Assembly (NCBI RefSeq): GCF_021432065.1
Contig: NZ_CP090364.1
Location: 1 to 64,000 of the forward strand
Direction of reading: 5' to 3'
DNA from: Photobacterium sp. TLY01
Lineage (GTDB): Bacteria; Pseudomonadota; Gammaproteobacteria; Enterobacterales; Vibrionaceae
DNA length: 64,000 bases
Shown here: positions 1-11,485 of the stretch, in pieces
Layout: each line of letters opens with the position of its first letter
Position numbering within the stretch: position 1 is the stretch's first letter
Made by a program: the position numbers and the translations under genes
Notes under the pieces: generated by a model
The model's input: the letters and a program-made list of their open reading frames with translations, nothing else
Told to the model about the DNA's origin: nothing
The model's database searches: none

Positions 1-1314
1 ATGTGGGTTCGTCCGCTACAGGCCGAGTTAAACGACAACACCTTGACCTTGTTCGCCCCGAACCGATTTGTGTTGGACTGGGTACGGGATAAGTACCTCA
101 ATAGTATCAACCGCCTGTTAAATGAATTCTGCGGTGCGGATACTCCAATGCTGCGGTTCGAAGTCGGCAGCAAACCTGTGACTGTGCCGCCGCCTCAGCC
201 CGCTGCTGTGGTGAGCGGGGAGAAGATCGATCCGCCGTCACCGACCTGGGAGCCGGCACCATCGCCGGTTCAGCCGGAATCGCAAAAGGGCTACCGCTCC
301 AACGTCAACCCGAAACATAACTTCAACAATTTTGTTGAAGGTAAATCGAATCAGCTGGGTCTGGCTGCCTGTCGCCAGGTGGCCGATAACCCGGGCGCGG
401 CGTACAACCCGTTATTCCTCTATGGTGGTACCGGTCTGGGTAAAACCCACTTGCTGCATGCGGTGGGGAACGCCATTGCCGATCGCAAACCGAACGCCAA
501 AGTGGTGTACATGCATTCTGAGCGTTTTGTGCAGGACATGGTCAAAGCCTTGCAGAACAATGCGATTGAAGAATTTAAACGCTATTACCGCAGCGTCGAT
601 GCCCTGCTGATCGATGATATTCAGTTCTTTGCCAATAAAGAGCGCTCGCAGGAAGAGTTTTTCCACACCTTCAATGCGCTGCTGGAAGGGAACCAACAGA
701 TCATCCTGACCTCAGACCGTTACCCGCGTGAGATCAGCGGGGTAGAAGATCGCCTGAAGTCCCGCTTTGGCTGGGGGCTGACCGTCGCGATTGAACCGCC
801 GGAGCTGGAAACCCGGGTGGCAATCCTGATGAAAAAGGCCGAAGACCACAATATTCGTCTGGCCGACGAAGTGGCTTTCTTTATTGCCAAACGCCTGCGC
901 TCGAACGTACGTGAGCTGGAAGGGGCGCTGAACCGGGTGATTGCCAATGCCAATTTTACCGGCCGGGCGATCACGATTGATTTTGTCCGCGAAGCGCTGC
1001 GCGACTTACTGGCGCTGCAGGAAAAGCTGGTCACCATTGATAACATTCAAAAGACAGTGGCCGAGTACTACAAAATCAAGATGGCTGATATGCTCTCCAA
1101 GCGCCGTTCCCGTTCGGTGGCCCGTCCCCGTCAGATGGCGATGGCGCTGGCCAAAGAGCTGACCAACCACAGCTTGCCGGAAATCGGGGATGCCTTTGGC
1201 GGCCGCGACCATACCACTGTGCTTCACGCCTGTCGTAAAATTGAACAGCTGCGTGAAGAAAGTCATGATATTAAAGAAGATTACTCTAACCTGATCAGGA
1301 CATTGTCGTCGTAA
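1..1314 (+). CDS. dnaA: Chromosomal replication initiator DnaA (5' end outside window)
   Basis: DnaA is the AAA+ initiator that binds DnaA boxes at oriC, opens the duplex and loads DnaB. The first residues, [10 protein letters not shown], align with about residue 24 of E. coli DnaA (SMWIRPLQAEL), so roughly two dozen N-terminal codons lie before the window and the ATG at position 1 is not the real start. Visible parts are the end of domain I, a proline-rich linker (about residues 60-95), Walker A GGTGLGKT (142-149), Walker B LLIDDIQF (about 201-208) and the C-terminal DnaA-box-binding signature [14 protein letters not shown]. The stop is one base from the dnaN start, typical of the dnaA-dnaN-recF-gyrB operon. 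Confidence 0.98.
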   Translation: MWVRPLQAELNDNTLTLFAPNRFVLDWVRDKYLNSINRLLNEFCGADTPMLRFEVGSKPVTVPPPQPAAVVSGEKIDPPSPTWEPAPSPVQPESQKGYRSNVNPKHNFNNFVEGKSNQLGLAACRQVADNPGAAYNPLFLYGGTGLGKTHLLHAVGNAIADRKPNAKVVYMHSERFVQDMVKALQNNAIEEFKRYYRSVDALLIDDIQFFANKERSQEEFFHTFNALLEGNQQIILTSDRYPREISGVEDRLKSRFGWGLTVAIEPPELETRVAILMKKAEDHNIRLADEVAFFIAKRLRSNVRELEGALNRVIANANFTGRAITIDFVREALRDLLALQEKLVTIDNIQKTVAEYYKIKMADMLSKRRSRSVARPRQMAMALAKELTNHSLPEIGDAFGGRDHTTVLHACRKIEQLREESHDIKEDYSNLIRTLSS

Positions 1315-1315
1315 T

Positions 1316-2416
1316 ATGAAATTTTCCGTTGAACGAGAACATCTCATTAAACCGCTGCAGCAGGTAAACGGTGCCCTGGGTGGCCGTCCGGCGCTGCCGA
1401 TCCTCGGCAACCTGTTACTGCAGGTAGAAGCGGGCAAGTTGTCTTTAACCGCGACCGATCTGGAGGTCGAGCTGGTGGCCAATCTGGCCCTGGACGGCGA
1501 TTGGGAGCCGGGAGCGACCACTGTACCGGCCCGTAAATTTCTTGATATCTGCCGCGGACTGCCAGACAGTGCGCAGCTCAAGATTGAATTGCAGAGTGAC
1601 AGACTGCTGCTGCGCTCGGGCCGTAGTCGTTACTCACTGACGACGCTGCCGGCCAGCGACTTTCCCAATATTGAAGACTGGCAAAGCGAGGTCGAACTGC
1701 ATTTGGCGCAGGGCCAGTTACGTCAGCTGATCGAAAGCACCCAGTTTTCCATGGCCAATCAGGATGTGCGTTATTACCTGAACGGGATGCTGATGGAAAC
1801 CGACGGTCAACAGCTGCGATCTGTGGCCACCGACGGGCACCGGATGGCGGTCTGCACTGTGGAAACCGGCAGCGACATGCCGGGCAAGCAAATCATCCTG
1901 CCACGTAAAGGGGTGATGGAGCTCATGCGCTTGCTCGACAGCCCGGACGCTGAGGTGGTGCTGCAGATTGGCCAGTCGAACCTGCGTGCCGTGGTCAATA
2001 ATTTCATTTTCACCTCCAAGCTTGTTGATGGCCGTTTCCCGGATTATCGCCGTGTGTTGCCGCAAAATAGCAGCAAGTTTCTGCAAGCCAGCTGTGAGGA
2101 ACTGCGCCAGGCCTTTTCCCGTGCCGCTATTTTATCGAATGAGAAATTCCGTGGCGTGCGGGTGAACCTCAGCAACAATGAAATGCGGATCACTGCCAAC
2201 AACCCGGAGCAGGAAGAAGCGGAAGAAGTGCTGGATGTCGACTTCCAGGGCGATGAGCTGGAGATTGGCTTTAATGTCAGTTATATCCTGGATGTGCTCA
2301 ATACCCTGAAATGCGATCAGGTGCGGATTTCGATGACGGATGCGACAGCCAGTACCCTGATTGAAGATGTTGCTGACAGTGATGCGCTGTATGTGGTCAT
2401 GCCGATCCGGCTCTAA
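1316..2416 (+). CDS. dnaN: DNA polymerase III beta subunit (sliding clamp)
   Basis: This is the ring-shaped processivity clamp that tethers Pol III, and also serves ligase, MutS, Hda and translesion polymerases. The 366-residue length equals that of E. coli DnaN, and the start (MKFSVEREHLIKPLQQV) and end (ALYVVMPIRL) are the conserved clamp termini; the C-terminal MPxRL belongs to the hydrophobic partner-binding cleft. Three similar clamp domains are expected across the length. It starts one base after the dnaA stop and ends three bases before recF, so the genes are probably translationally coupled. Confidence 0.98.
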   Translation: MKFSVEREHLIKPLQQVNGALGGRPALPILGNLLLQVEAGKLSLTATDLEVELVANLALDGDWEPGATTVPARKFLDICRGLPDSAQLKIELQSDRLLLRSGRSRYSLTTLPASDFPNIEDWQSEVELHLAQGQLRQLIESTQFSMANQDVRYYLNGMLMETDGQQLRSVATDGHRMAVCTVETGSDMPGKQIILPRKGVMELMRLLDSPDAEVVLQIGQSNLRAVVNNFIFTSKLVDGRFPDYRRVLPQNSSKFLQASCEELRQAFSRAAILSNEKFRGVRVNLSNNEMRITANNPEQEEAEEVLDVDFQGDELEIGFNVSYILDVLNTLKCDQVRISMTDATASTLIEDVADSDALYVVMPIRL

Positions 2417-2419
2417 CCC

Positions 2420-3511
2420 ATGGCGTTAACGCGATTTATAGTTAAAGATTTTCGTAATCTTGAGGCATGTGATCTCACCTTGTCCGATGGTTTCAATTTT
2501 CTGGTTGGTGCCAATGGCAGCGGGAAAACCAGTTTGCTGGAAGCCATCTATTTTCTCGGCCATGGTCGCTCTTTTCGCAGTCACCTGACCAGCCGGATTA
2601 TCCGCCATGGTCAGGATGAGCTGGTGCTGCATGGCCGGGTACATGCAGACGGTGAAATGAAAGGTGATCTGGAGCGACCGCTGGGGATCAGAAAGCAGCG
2701 GGATGGTACGACTCAGGTTAAAATAGCCGGCCAGACTGGCCAGAAAGTGGCACAGCTGGCGCAGATTCTGCCGTTGCAGCTGATCACCCCGGAAGGGTTC
2801 GAGCTGATGGTCGGTGGCCCCAAGTACCGTCGTGCGTTTATCGACTGGGGGGTGTTTCACGTGGAACCGCGTTTTTATCAGGCCTGGAGCCGGGTAAAAA
2901 GGCTGACCAGGCAGCGCAATGCGCTGCTGAAAACCGCGCGCAGTTACCGGGAACTCAGTTACTGGGATCAGGAGCTGGCGCAACTGGCAGAAGTGATTGA
3001 CGGCTGGCGCCGTGATTACATCGATGCCCTGCGTGAGCAGGCCAGCGCCTTCTGTGCAGATTTTCTGCCGGAATACGAGATTCAGCTTGGCTACTACCGT
3101 GGCTGGGAAAAAACGACCCCTTACCGCGAGCTGCTGGCCGCCAACTTTGAGCGCGATCTGCAGCTCGGCTATACCGTCAGCGGCCCCAATAAAGCGGATC
3201 TGCGGCTCAAGGTGTCAGCCATGCCTGTGGACGATGTCCTGTCCCGCGGCCAGCTGAAACTCTTGATGTGTGCGCTGCGACTGGCACAGGGGCAGCAGCT
3301 GCGTCAGGCAACAGGCAAGCAGTGCCTTTACCTGATTGACGACTTTGCCTCAGAACTCGACAGCAGCAAACGTGCCTTGCTGGCAAAGGGATTACACGAT
3401 ACTCAGGCTCAGGTGGTCATCAGTGCCATCAGTGAGGAGCAACTGGGCGATATGAAGGCCGAAAAGGGCAAGATGTTTCATGTCGAACAGGGTAAAATAA
3501 CCGCAAGATAA
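2420..3511 (+). CDS. recF: Recombination mediator RecF
   Basis: RecF is an SMC-like ATPase that with RecO and RecR loads RecA at single-strand gaps and helps restart stalled forks. Walker A is GANGSGKTS (about residues 30-38), the ABC-type signature region is near [12 protein letters not shown], and Walker B is [12 protein letters not shown] near residue 305. The 363 residues are close to the usual 357-360. The N-terminus [15 protein letters not shown] matches the family. It follows dnaN after 3 bases and precedes gyrB by 19. A degenerate parS-like 16-mer lies inside this gene at 2853-2868. Confidence 0.98.
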   Translation: MALTRFIVKDFRNLEACDLTLSDGFNFLVGANGSGKTSLLEAIYFLGHGRSFRSHLTSRIIRHGQDELVLHGRVHADGEMKGDLERPLGIRKQRDGTTQVKIAGQTGQKVAQLAQILPLQLITPEGFELMVGGPKYRRAFIDWGVFHVEPRFYQAWSRVKRLTRQRNALLKTARSYRELSYWDQELAQLAEVIDGWRRDYIDALREQASAFCADFLPEYEIQLGYYRGWEKTTPYRELLAANFERDLQLGYTVSGPNKADLRLKVSAMPVDDVLSRGQLKLLMCALRLAQGQQLRQATGKQCLYLIDDFASELDSSKRALLAKGLHDTQAQVVISAISEEQLGDMKAEKGKMFHVEQGKITAR

Positions 3512-3515
3512 TTAA

Positions 3516-5942
<2,427 letters not shown>

Positions 5943-5975
5943 TCGGTATAACGGATTGCACATACTTGATTGACG

Positions 5976-6005
5976 AACGCCGCTCAGACAGAGCGGCGTT
6001 TTTTA
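5976..6005 (+). terminator. Rho-independent terminator after gyrB
   Basis: The arms AACGCCGCTC and GAGCGGCGTT form a perfect stem around a 5-base loop and run directly into a T-run. It ends the dnaA-gyrB operon and separates it from the convergent acyl-CoA ligase gene. Confidence 0.9.
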
Positions 6006-6024
6006 TGCGGGTTAAGCTGGTGAA

Positions 6025-7593
6025 TCAGGCCGGGCGCAATTCACGACGCAGAATTTTACCGACAGTCGATTTGGGTAATTCCTGATGCACGGAAATACGC
6101 TTGGGGATCTTGTAAGCCGTGAGGTGCTCGCGGCAAAAGGCGATGATCTCGGCTTCGTCTAACCGGGCGGACGTGGTGATGTGCGCATGGACTGCCTCGC
6201 CGGTTTTGTCATCGGTCTCACCGACCACAGCCGCTTCGACAATATGTTGGTGGCGACACAACACTTCTTCAATCTCGTTCGGATACACGTTAAAGCCAGA
6301 GACGATGATCATGTCTTTGAGGCGATCGACTATCTTGATGTAACCTTCTGTTGTAATCAAACCCAGATCGCCGGTTTTGACGAAGCCGTTGACCAGCACT
6401 TTGGCGGTCTCATCCGGCCGCTGCCAGTACCCCTGCATGACCTGCGGGCCTTTGATCACCAGCTCGCCCACTTCGCCCTGAGGCAACGGCCGGTGATTCT
6501 CGTCCCAGACTTCAACCACAGTATTAATGAGCGGCACTCCGACGCTGTTGATTTGTTGGCAGTCGAAGTTGTTGAGTGTCGATACCGGTGAAGTTTCTGT
6601 CAGCCCCCAGCCCTCGGTGATGGTGCAGCCTGTGATGGATTGCCACAGCTCGAACGCTTTGCCTGTCAGGGCTGCGCCGCCGGAAAAGGTGATTTTCAGG
6701 GCGCTGAAATCCAGTTTTCTGAATTCCGGGTGCTGGCACAAGCCGACAAACAGGGTGTTGATGCCGGCAAAACCGGTAAAGCGGTGGGCTTGCAGGGTTT
6801 TGATAAAGCCTTCGATATCCCTCGGATTCGGGATCAGCACGTTTTGCGCGCCCAGATAGAATAAGCCCATCATGTTCACTGTAAAGGCATAGATGTGGTA
6901 GAGCGGCAGTGGACAGATAAAGGTTTCCTCGCCCGGCGTGCCTTTTTGCAAAATGCGGTGACTCATCTGTGCAGCGTTGGCCAGAATGTTGCCATGGGTC
7001 AGGCAAGCGCCTTTGGCCACGCCTGTGGTGCCCCCTGTGTATTGCAGTACGGCGATATCATCCGTGCCGGCCGTATTCGGGCGCAGGGCAGGTTGTTCTT
7101 TGCCGCTGGCGATCGCCGCATTCAAGGCAATGTAGTGATGGCCAGCCTCGGCACTGTTTGTCAGCAGATCGGTTGCCGCGGTGACCAGGACATTTTCCAC
7201 CGGCACCTGATCGCGGATGGCTTCATACTTGGGTAACAAATCTTCGAGAATAATCAGTGCTTTCACACCGGCATCGCTGAACTGGTGCTGCATTTCCCTG
7301 GGCGTGTAGAGCGGGTTGGTATTGACCACGACCAGTCCGGCGCGGATGGCGGCGTAAGCCGCGATCGGATACTGAATAATATTGGGCAACTGAATGGCAA
7401 TCCGATCACCGGCCTGCAATCCGCTTTGGTGTTGCAGCCACTGCGCCAGATGCCGAGAGCGCTGCTCAATATCGCTGTAAGTCAGGGTTTGTCCCAGACA
7501 GTGAAAGGCTGGATGATGGGTATAGCGGGCAAAACCGTCTTCCAGAAAATCCGCCAGGTTGTTAAAGGTGTTCAGGTATTGATATGCATCCAT
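6025..7593 (-). CDS. AMP-forming long-chain acyl-CoA ligase (FadD-like)
   Basis: This enzyme activates fatty acids to acyl-CoA through an acyl-adenylate. ANL-superfamily motifs are clear: P-loop-like YTGGTTGVAKGA, the GWGLTETSP motif, the hinge DRLKDMIIVSGFNVYPNEIE and the C-terminal catalytic-lysine segment STVGKILRREL. The start MDAYQYLNTF at 7593 is preferred over an upstream in-frame ATG at 7638 because a purine-rich AAGAGAG precedes it; this gives 522 residues, shorter than E. coli FadD (561). It lies about 75 bases downstream of the AidB-like dehydrogenase on the same strand, so the two probably form an operon. Chain-length preference cannot be read from sequence, and the gene may not be the main fadD. 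Confidence 0.88.
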   Translation of the reverse strand: MDAYQYLNTFNNLADFLEDGFARYTHHPAFHCLGQTLTYSDIEQRSRHLAQWLQHQSGLQAGDRIAIQLPNIIQYPIAAYAAIRAGLVVVNTNPLYTPREMQHQFSDAGVKALIILEDLLPKYEAIRDQVPVENVLVTAATDLLTNSAEAGHHYIALNAAIASGKEQPALRPNTAGTDDIAVLQYTGGTTGVAKGACLTHGNILANAAQMSHRILQKGTPGEETFICPLPLYHIYAFTVNMMGLFYLGAQNVLIPNPRDIEGFIKTLQAHRFTGFAGINTLFVGLCQHPEFRKLDFSALKITFSGGAALTGKAFELWQSITGCTITEGWGLTETSPVSTLNNFDCQQINSVGVPLINTVVEVWDENHRPLPQGEVGELVIKGPQVMQGYWQRPDETAKVLVNGFVKTGDLGLITTEGYIKIVDRLKDMIIVSGFNVYPNEIEEVLCRHQHIVEAAVVGETDDKTGEAVHAHITTSARLDEAEIIAFCREHLTAYKIPKRISVHQELPKSTVGKILRRELRPA

Positions 7594-7668
7594 GATGTGC
7601 TCTCTTCTTGTTCCGTTCAGGGATTGCCTCCGTGTCATGACGGAGGCTTATTGTTATCAAGGGATGGT

Positions 7669-9327
7669 TCAGATTTTGGCCAGTGCCCGTTCCACGATGG
7701 ATTTTGCATCGATTCCTGCCGGTAGTGTGCCGAACTGGAAATAATGATCGGATAAGCGCGCCTGGGTGAAGGCCTCGGCAATCTGAGGCTCGCCATAGCT
7801 GAACAGGGTTGCGGCCTGCCAGATCAGGGCCAGCTGCTCCATCATTTGCCGGGCACGGACCTCAATGTTTTCTGTATCGGCAAACTCAGCTTTCAGTTGT
7901 TTCAGCTTGTGGTCAAAGAGTGGGTGCTTTCCTTGTGCCTGATCAAATTCGGCAAACAGGGCGCTGAAGGTCTCGGGTTCGCGCTGCAGCACACGGAGCA
8001 GATCCAGACACTGTACGTTGCCTGAGCCTTCCCAGATCGAGTTGACCGGTGCCTCGCGATACAGCCGGCTGGCAACGTTTTCTTCGACATAGCCCACGCC
8101 GCCGATGCACTCCATCGCTTCTGCCGTGTGCTGAATCGCCCGCTTGCAGATCCAGTATTTACCGATGGCGGTTGCACTGCGGATCAGTGCCGCCTGGTGA
8201 CTGTCTTTGATATTATCGAGCGCATGGGCAATACGCATGGTGATCGCCAGCGCGGCTTCTGCTTCCAGTGCCAGATCAGCCAGCACATTGATCATCAGTG
8301 GCTGGTCGTGAAGATTGCGGCCAAAGACACTGCGGCCCGAGGTATGCCAGATCGCTTCTTTGGCGGCCTGAGCCATCAGGGCACTGGAGCCTATCATGCA
8401 GTCATAGCGGGTGAGGGCGACCATATCAATGATGGTTCGGATACCGCGGCCTTCTTCGCCAAGCAGCCAGCCGTGCGCACCGCGAAACTCGATTTCAGAG
8501 CTGGCATTGGATTTATTGCCGAGCTTGTTTTTCAGGCGCTGAATTTGCATCGGGTTTTTACTGCCGTCTTCGCGCCAGCGCGGTACCAGGAAGCAGGATA
8601 GGGATTCACCGGTTTTAGCCAGCACCAGAAACGCATCGCACATCGGTGCGGAGCAGAACCACTTGTGGCCGACCAGACTGTACAGCTTGCCTGCTCCGGC
8701 ATCGGCGACAGGTGTAGCGACTGTGCTGTTGGCCCGGACATCCGATCCGCCCTGTTTTTCTGTCATCGCCATGCCGATGGTGACACCGGCTTTGTCGAAA
8801 TAGGGTTTGTTCGTGCCGTCATACACAGTGGCCGTGATTTTTGGCAGCCAGATTGCGGCGACATCCGGTTGGTGCTGCAGGGCCGGCACACAGGCAAAGG
8901 TCATGGTCAGCGGGCAGCCTGAACCGGGATCGGCCTGGTTGTGCATAAAGGCCAGTGCCGCCCGGGCAACATGGGCACCGGCTTTGGGCTGAGTCCACGG
9001 CAGGCTGGTATGGCCGTTTTCGATCGCGTGCGCCATGAGCTGGTGGTATGCCGGATGGTAATCGACCTGATCCACCCGGTATCCGAAGCGGTTATGGGGC
9101 TGAAACTCAGGTAAATGCTTATTGGCCAGAAAACCGGCTTCCAGTAATTCATGACCAATATGATGACCAAAGCGCGATAGTTGGTCGCTCGCCCAGTCCC
9201 CGGAAAACTGTGTAACCCAGTACTTCAATATGCTGTCAGAGTCATATGCATTGTAGTTTTCTAACGGTTTTGGCTGGTTCAGTACAGTGTGCGTATCCTG
9301 GCTGGTGGCCGGGTTGAAAGGTTCCAT
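7669..9327 (-). CDS. AidB-like acyl-CoA dehydrogenase
   Basis: This is an FAD-dependent acyl-CoA dehydrogenase-family protein of the AidB/isovaleryl-CoA dehydrogenase subgroup. The N-terminus (THTVLNQPKPLENYN) resembles AidB (THTVFNQPIPL). Shared blocks include MAMTEKQGGSDV, LVGHKWFCSAP, RLKNKLGNKSNAS and the active-site loop REAPVNSIWEGSGNVQCLDL. The start at 9327 (MEPFNPATSQ) has an upstream AGAGAG; an ATG at 9396 is also in frame. The usual length is about 540-550; this start gives 552. In E. coli AidB belongs to the adaptive response to alkylation. Here the pairing with an acyl-CoA ligase and the absence of an ada gene point instead to fatty-acid or branched acyl-CoA catabolism, which is inference. 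Confidence 0.85.
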   Translation of the reverse strand: MEPFNPATSQDTHTVLNQPKPLENYNAYDSDSILKYWVTQFSGDWASDQLSRFGHHIGHELLEAGFLANKHLPEFQPHNRFGYRVDQVDYHPAYHQLMAHAIENGHTSLPWTQPKAGAHVARAALAFMHNQADPGSGCPLTMTFACVPALQHQPDVAAIWLPKITATVYDGTNKPYFDKAGVTIGMAMTEKQGGSDVRANSTVATPVADAGAGKLYSLVGHKWFCSAPMCDAFLVLAKTGESLSCFLVPRWREDGSKNPMQIQRLKNKLGNKSNASSEIEFRGAHGWLLGEEGRGIRTIIDMVALTRYDCMIGSSALMAQAAKEAIWHTSGRSVFGRNLHDQPLMINVLADLALEAEAALAITMRIAHALDNIKDSHQAALIRSATAIGKYWICKRAIQHTAEAMECIGGVGYVEENVASRLYREAPVNSIWEGSGNVQCLDLLRVLQREPETFSALFAEFDQAQGKHPLFDHKLKQLKAEFADTENIEVRARQMMEQLALIWQAATLFSYGEPQIAEAFTQARLSDHYFQFGTLPAGIDAKSIVERALAKI

Positions 9328-9559
9328 AGTCGGCTCTCTTTGGTTAGAAGGGTCAGAGTGTTCTGTTGATGTTGTTGGATTTGGCGTGCGTGGCATTCGA
9401 CATTGTCGGCCAATGACATTAACATCGTCTTAACATGGAACTGTATACGACCACCAAACTTTGGCTATGTCTGTTCACGCCAATTTATTGTTGATCGGTG
9501 CAATCGGCCGCTGGGATGACATTTATGGGAGGCAAGCCGCGTTCGTGCGGGTAGTATTG

Positions 9560-10585
9560 ATGGAAGGTTATTACTCAACCCTAAGCAGTTGGATGATTCC
9601 TATCGCGAAAGCGATGCAACATCATGGGCTGGATATGGAGCAAGCGCTGCATGAGTGCGGTCTCGACCTCCGTGAATTGCAGAGTCAGGAAGTACGGGTC
9701 TCAATCCGGAAATTGTCGGCGCTGATTGATTACTGTAATCGCTTTTTACCCGAGCAGGATTTTACGGTGCAGATTGCACGCTATTTTCACCCTGGGGTTT
9801 TTCATATTCTGGGTTATGCCATGATGTCTGCGGATACGCTCGAAGAGGCGCTGTTACAGCTGGTGGCCTACAACAGTGTGGTTTGTGACATCAGTAATCT
9901 GCAACTCACCGAAACCCCGGACTCGCTGGTGTTGGATGTTGCGCTGGTGACCAGGAATGAGGAAGCGTCTTTGCTGATGCGCCGTCAGGAACTGGAGGCT
10001 TTTATGGCCATGGTGGTTAGCTTTGCGCGTGATGTGGTTGACGCCGATTTGGCACCGGCGTATGTCGAATTCCAGTTTTCCCCGCCAGCCGATCAAAGCC
10101 AGTATCTGACGGCGTTCTTTCAGTGCCCGGTCAGTTTTGATCGGCCGCGTAATTTACTGGCGTTTGACCGTGTTGCCGCCAGGCAGCCATTACTCAGCGG
10201 CAACCCGGCCATTAGGGCCGGGCATGAAAAGATCCTCAATGAATTTCTGGCTCGTATCGATCGCAACGATCTGGTGCATCAGGTGAAGTGCAAAATTCTC
10301 GAACGGCTCTCTCTGGGCGCCCCGACCCAAACCCAAGTGGCTGCTGCCTTAGGGATGAGTGTGCGCAATCTGCAGCGCAAACTCAGTGAGCTGGGTACCA
10401 GCTTCACGCAGATACTGGAAGACAGCCGTAAAACGCTGGCGCTGAATTATATTCGCCGGCAGGATTTATCCTTGAGTGAAATCGGTTATCTGGTCGGTTT
10501 TGCCTGCGACGCCAATTTTCACCGTGCGTTCAAGCGCTGGACAGGGCAGACACCGGGCGAATACCGTCGTCAGTTGCTGGCCTGA
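9560..10585 (+). CDS. AraC-family regulator, divergent from acyl-CoA genes
   Basis: The N-terminal half fits the arabinose-binding-like sensor domain of OruR/ArgR-type AraC regulators (ALHECGLDLREL, then FHPGVFHILGYAMMSADTLEEALLQL). The C-terminal 90 residues hold the double helix-turn-helix, with VAAALGMSVRNLQRKLSELG and LSEIGYLVGFACDANFHRAFKRWTGQTPGEYRR. The start is uncertain: MEGYYSTLSSWM at 9560 begins the conserved domain but has only a weak ribosome-binding site, and an in-frame ATG lies at 9461. It is transcribed away from the AidB-like/ligase pair, so it probably controls that operon in response to an acyl or fatty-acid ligand. The ligand is unknown. Confidence 0.85.
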   Translation: MEGYYSTLSSWMIPIAKAMQHHGLDMEQALHECGLDLRELQSQEVRVSIRKLSALIDYCNRFLPEQDFTVQIARYFHPGVFHILGYAMMSADTLEEALLQLVAYNSVVCDISNLQLTETPDSLVLDVALVTRNEEASLLMRRQELEAFMAMVVSFARDVVDADLAPAYVEFQFSPPADQSQYLTAFFQCPVSFDRPRNLLAFDRVAARQPLLSGNPAIRAGHEKILNEFLARIDRNDLVHQVKCKILERLSLGAPTQTQVAAALGMSVRNLQRKLSELGTSFTQILEDSRKTLALNYIRRQDLSLSEIGYLVGFACDANFHRAFKRWTGQTPGEYRRQLLA

Positions 10586-10671
10586 GAGGTTGTCGTCTTG
10601 CGAGTTCTTGCCTTCATCATTGGATGAGTTGTCGTTGTGAGCCGGTGTCGAAAAATTTTTTTCCATGATCC

Positions 10672-10698
10672 CTTGAAGCCAATTCAGAAGCCCTTATA
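10672..10698 (+). promoter_or_regulatory. Sigma-32 (heat-shock) promoter of ibpA
   Basis: The -35 element CTTGAA (10672-10677) is 13 bases from a -10-like CCCTTATA (10691-10698), matching the RpoH pattern CTTGAA-N11-15-CCCCATNT closely. It lies upstream of a small heat-shock gene, which supports the call. Confidence 0.8.
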
Positions 10699-10703
10699 TC
10701 TAT

Positions 10704-10812
10704 TTGTGAAGCAGAAGGCGCCAGACATTGGGCCTTCACAGGTTTGTCCATGAGGAAAACCCGCTTCCGTTGTTTAACCATTGAATTATTGCTTCAGAGA
10801 AGGATAGTGATT
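10704..10812 (+). promoter_or_regulatory. Probable ROSE-type RNA thermometer in the ibpA leader
   Basis: The leader of roughly 108 bases ends in a small hairpin in which UUGCU (10789-10793) faces the ribosome-binding AGGA (10801-10804). Pairing gives U-A, C-G and U-G with one unpaired G opposite, and a 5-base loop. This is the signature UYGCU/anti-Shine-Dalgarno helix of ROSE elements, which are known upstream of ibpA-type genes. The upstream helices were not folded. Confidence 0.6.
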
Positions 10813-11283
10813 ATGCGTACCTTAGATTTTACTCCCCTGTATCGTTCTGCCATTGGTTTCGACCGTCTGTTTAACCAGATGGAGCAAAACCTCAATAACA
10901 GCAATGGCGGATATCCTCCATACAATATTGAACAGCAAGACGAGAACCACTACCGGATCACCATGGCAGTGGCTGGTTTTTCTGATGATCAGCTCGAGAT
11001 CAGTCAGCATCAAAATCGACTGATAGTCACCGGAAAACGTGCCATTTCAGAGCAGGACGAAAAGCGCCAGTATCTGTATCAGGGCATTGCGGAGCGCGAT
11101 TTTGAACGTAAATTCCAACTGGCTGATCATGTCAAAGTGATTGGTGCTGCGATGGAAAATGGTTTACTCCATATTGAATTGGAGCGCGAAGTCCCTGAAG
11201 AAGAGAAGCCGCGTCGTATTGCCATTAACGGTCAGCGTCTGCTGGAACAAGAAGACTCGGTTGTGGGTCATTCCGCTGAATAA
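10813..11283 (+). CDS. ibpA: Small heat-shock protein IbpA (Hsp20)
   Basis: This is an ATP-independent holdase that binds unfolding proteins and keeps them refoldable by DnaK and ClpB. The N-terminus [20 protein letters not shown] matches E. coli IbpA. The alpha-crystallin domain runs from about [20 protein letters not shown] to [11 protein letters not shown], and the I-x-I anchor IAING lies in the C-terminal tail. The 156 residues compare with 137 in E. coli; the extra length is a C-terminal extension. The start at 10813 is chosen because AAGGA precedes it and because the family N-terminus begins there. Expression should be heat-induced through the sigma-32 promoter and leader thermometer. 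Confidence 0.95.
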   Translation: MRTLDFTPLYRSAIGFDRLFNQMEQNLNNSNGGYPPYNIEQQDENHYRITMAVAGFSDDQLEISQHQNRLIVTGKRAISEQDEKRQYLYQGIAERDFERKFQLADHVKVIGAAMENGLLHIELEREVPEEEKPRRIAINGQRLLEQEDSVVGHSAE

Positions 11284-11305
11284 GACGTGTGAAAGTACGG
11301 TATGG

Positions 11306-11334
11306 AAGGTCAGCCTGTGGGCTGGCCTTTTTTA
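11306..11334 (+). terminator. Terminator after ibpA
   Basis: AAGGTCAGCC and GGCTGGCCTT form a stem with one G-T pair around a TGTG loop, followed by a T-run. Confidence 0.85.
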
Positions 11335-11366
11335 TAGCTGAAGATAACCTGAGGCCAAGGGGCTTA

Positions 11367-11382
11367 TGTTTCACGTGAAACA
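11367..11382. other. parS site 1 (ParB-binding centromere)
   Basis: TGTTTCACGTGAAACA is an exact match to the 16-base bacterial chromosomal parS consensus. It is intergenic between ibpA and the acetyltransferase, about 10 kb from the end of dnaA. Confidence 0.93.
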
Positions 11383-11403
11383 CAGGTGCTATTTCATACT
11401 GAA

Positions 11404-11419
11404 GGTTTCACGTGAAACA
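11404..11419. other. parS site 2
   Basis: GGTTTCACGTGAAACA differs from the parS consensus only at the first base. It is 37 bases from site 1, centre to centre, in the same intergenic gap. Confidence 0.88.
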
Positions 11420-11485
11420 ACACTGTAGTGCCGCTTTGGTTTGGATCATCTTCTTCAAGCAATGATCTATTTTGAAGGAAAAAAA

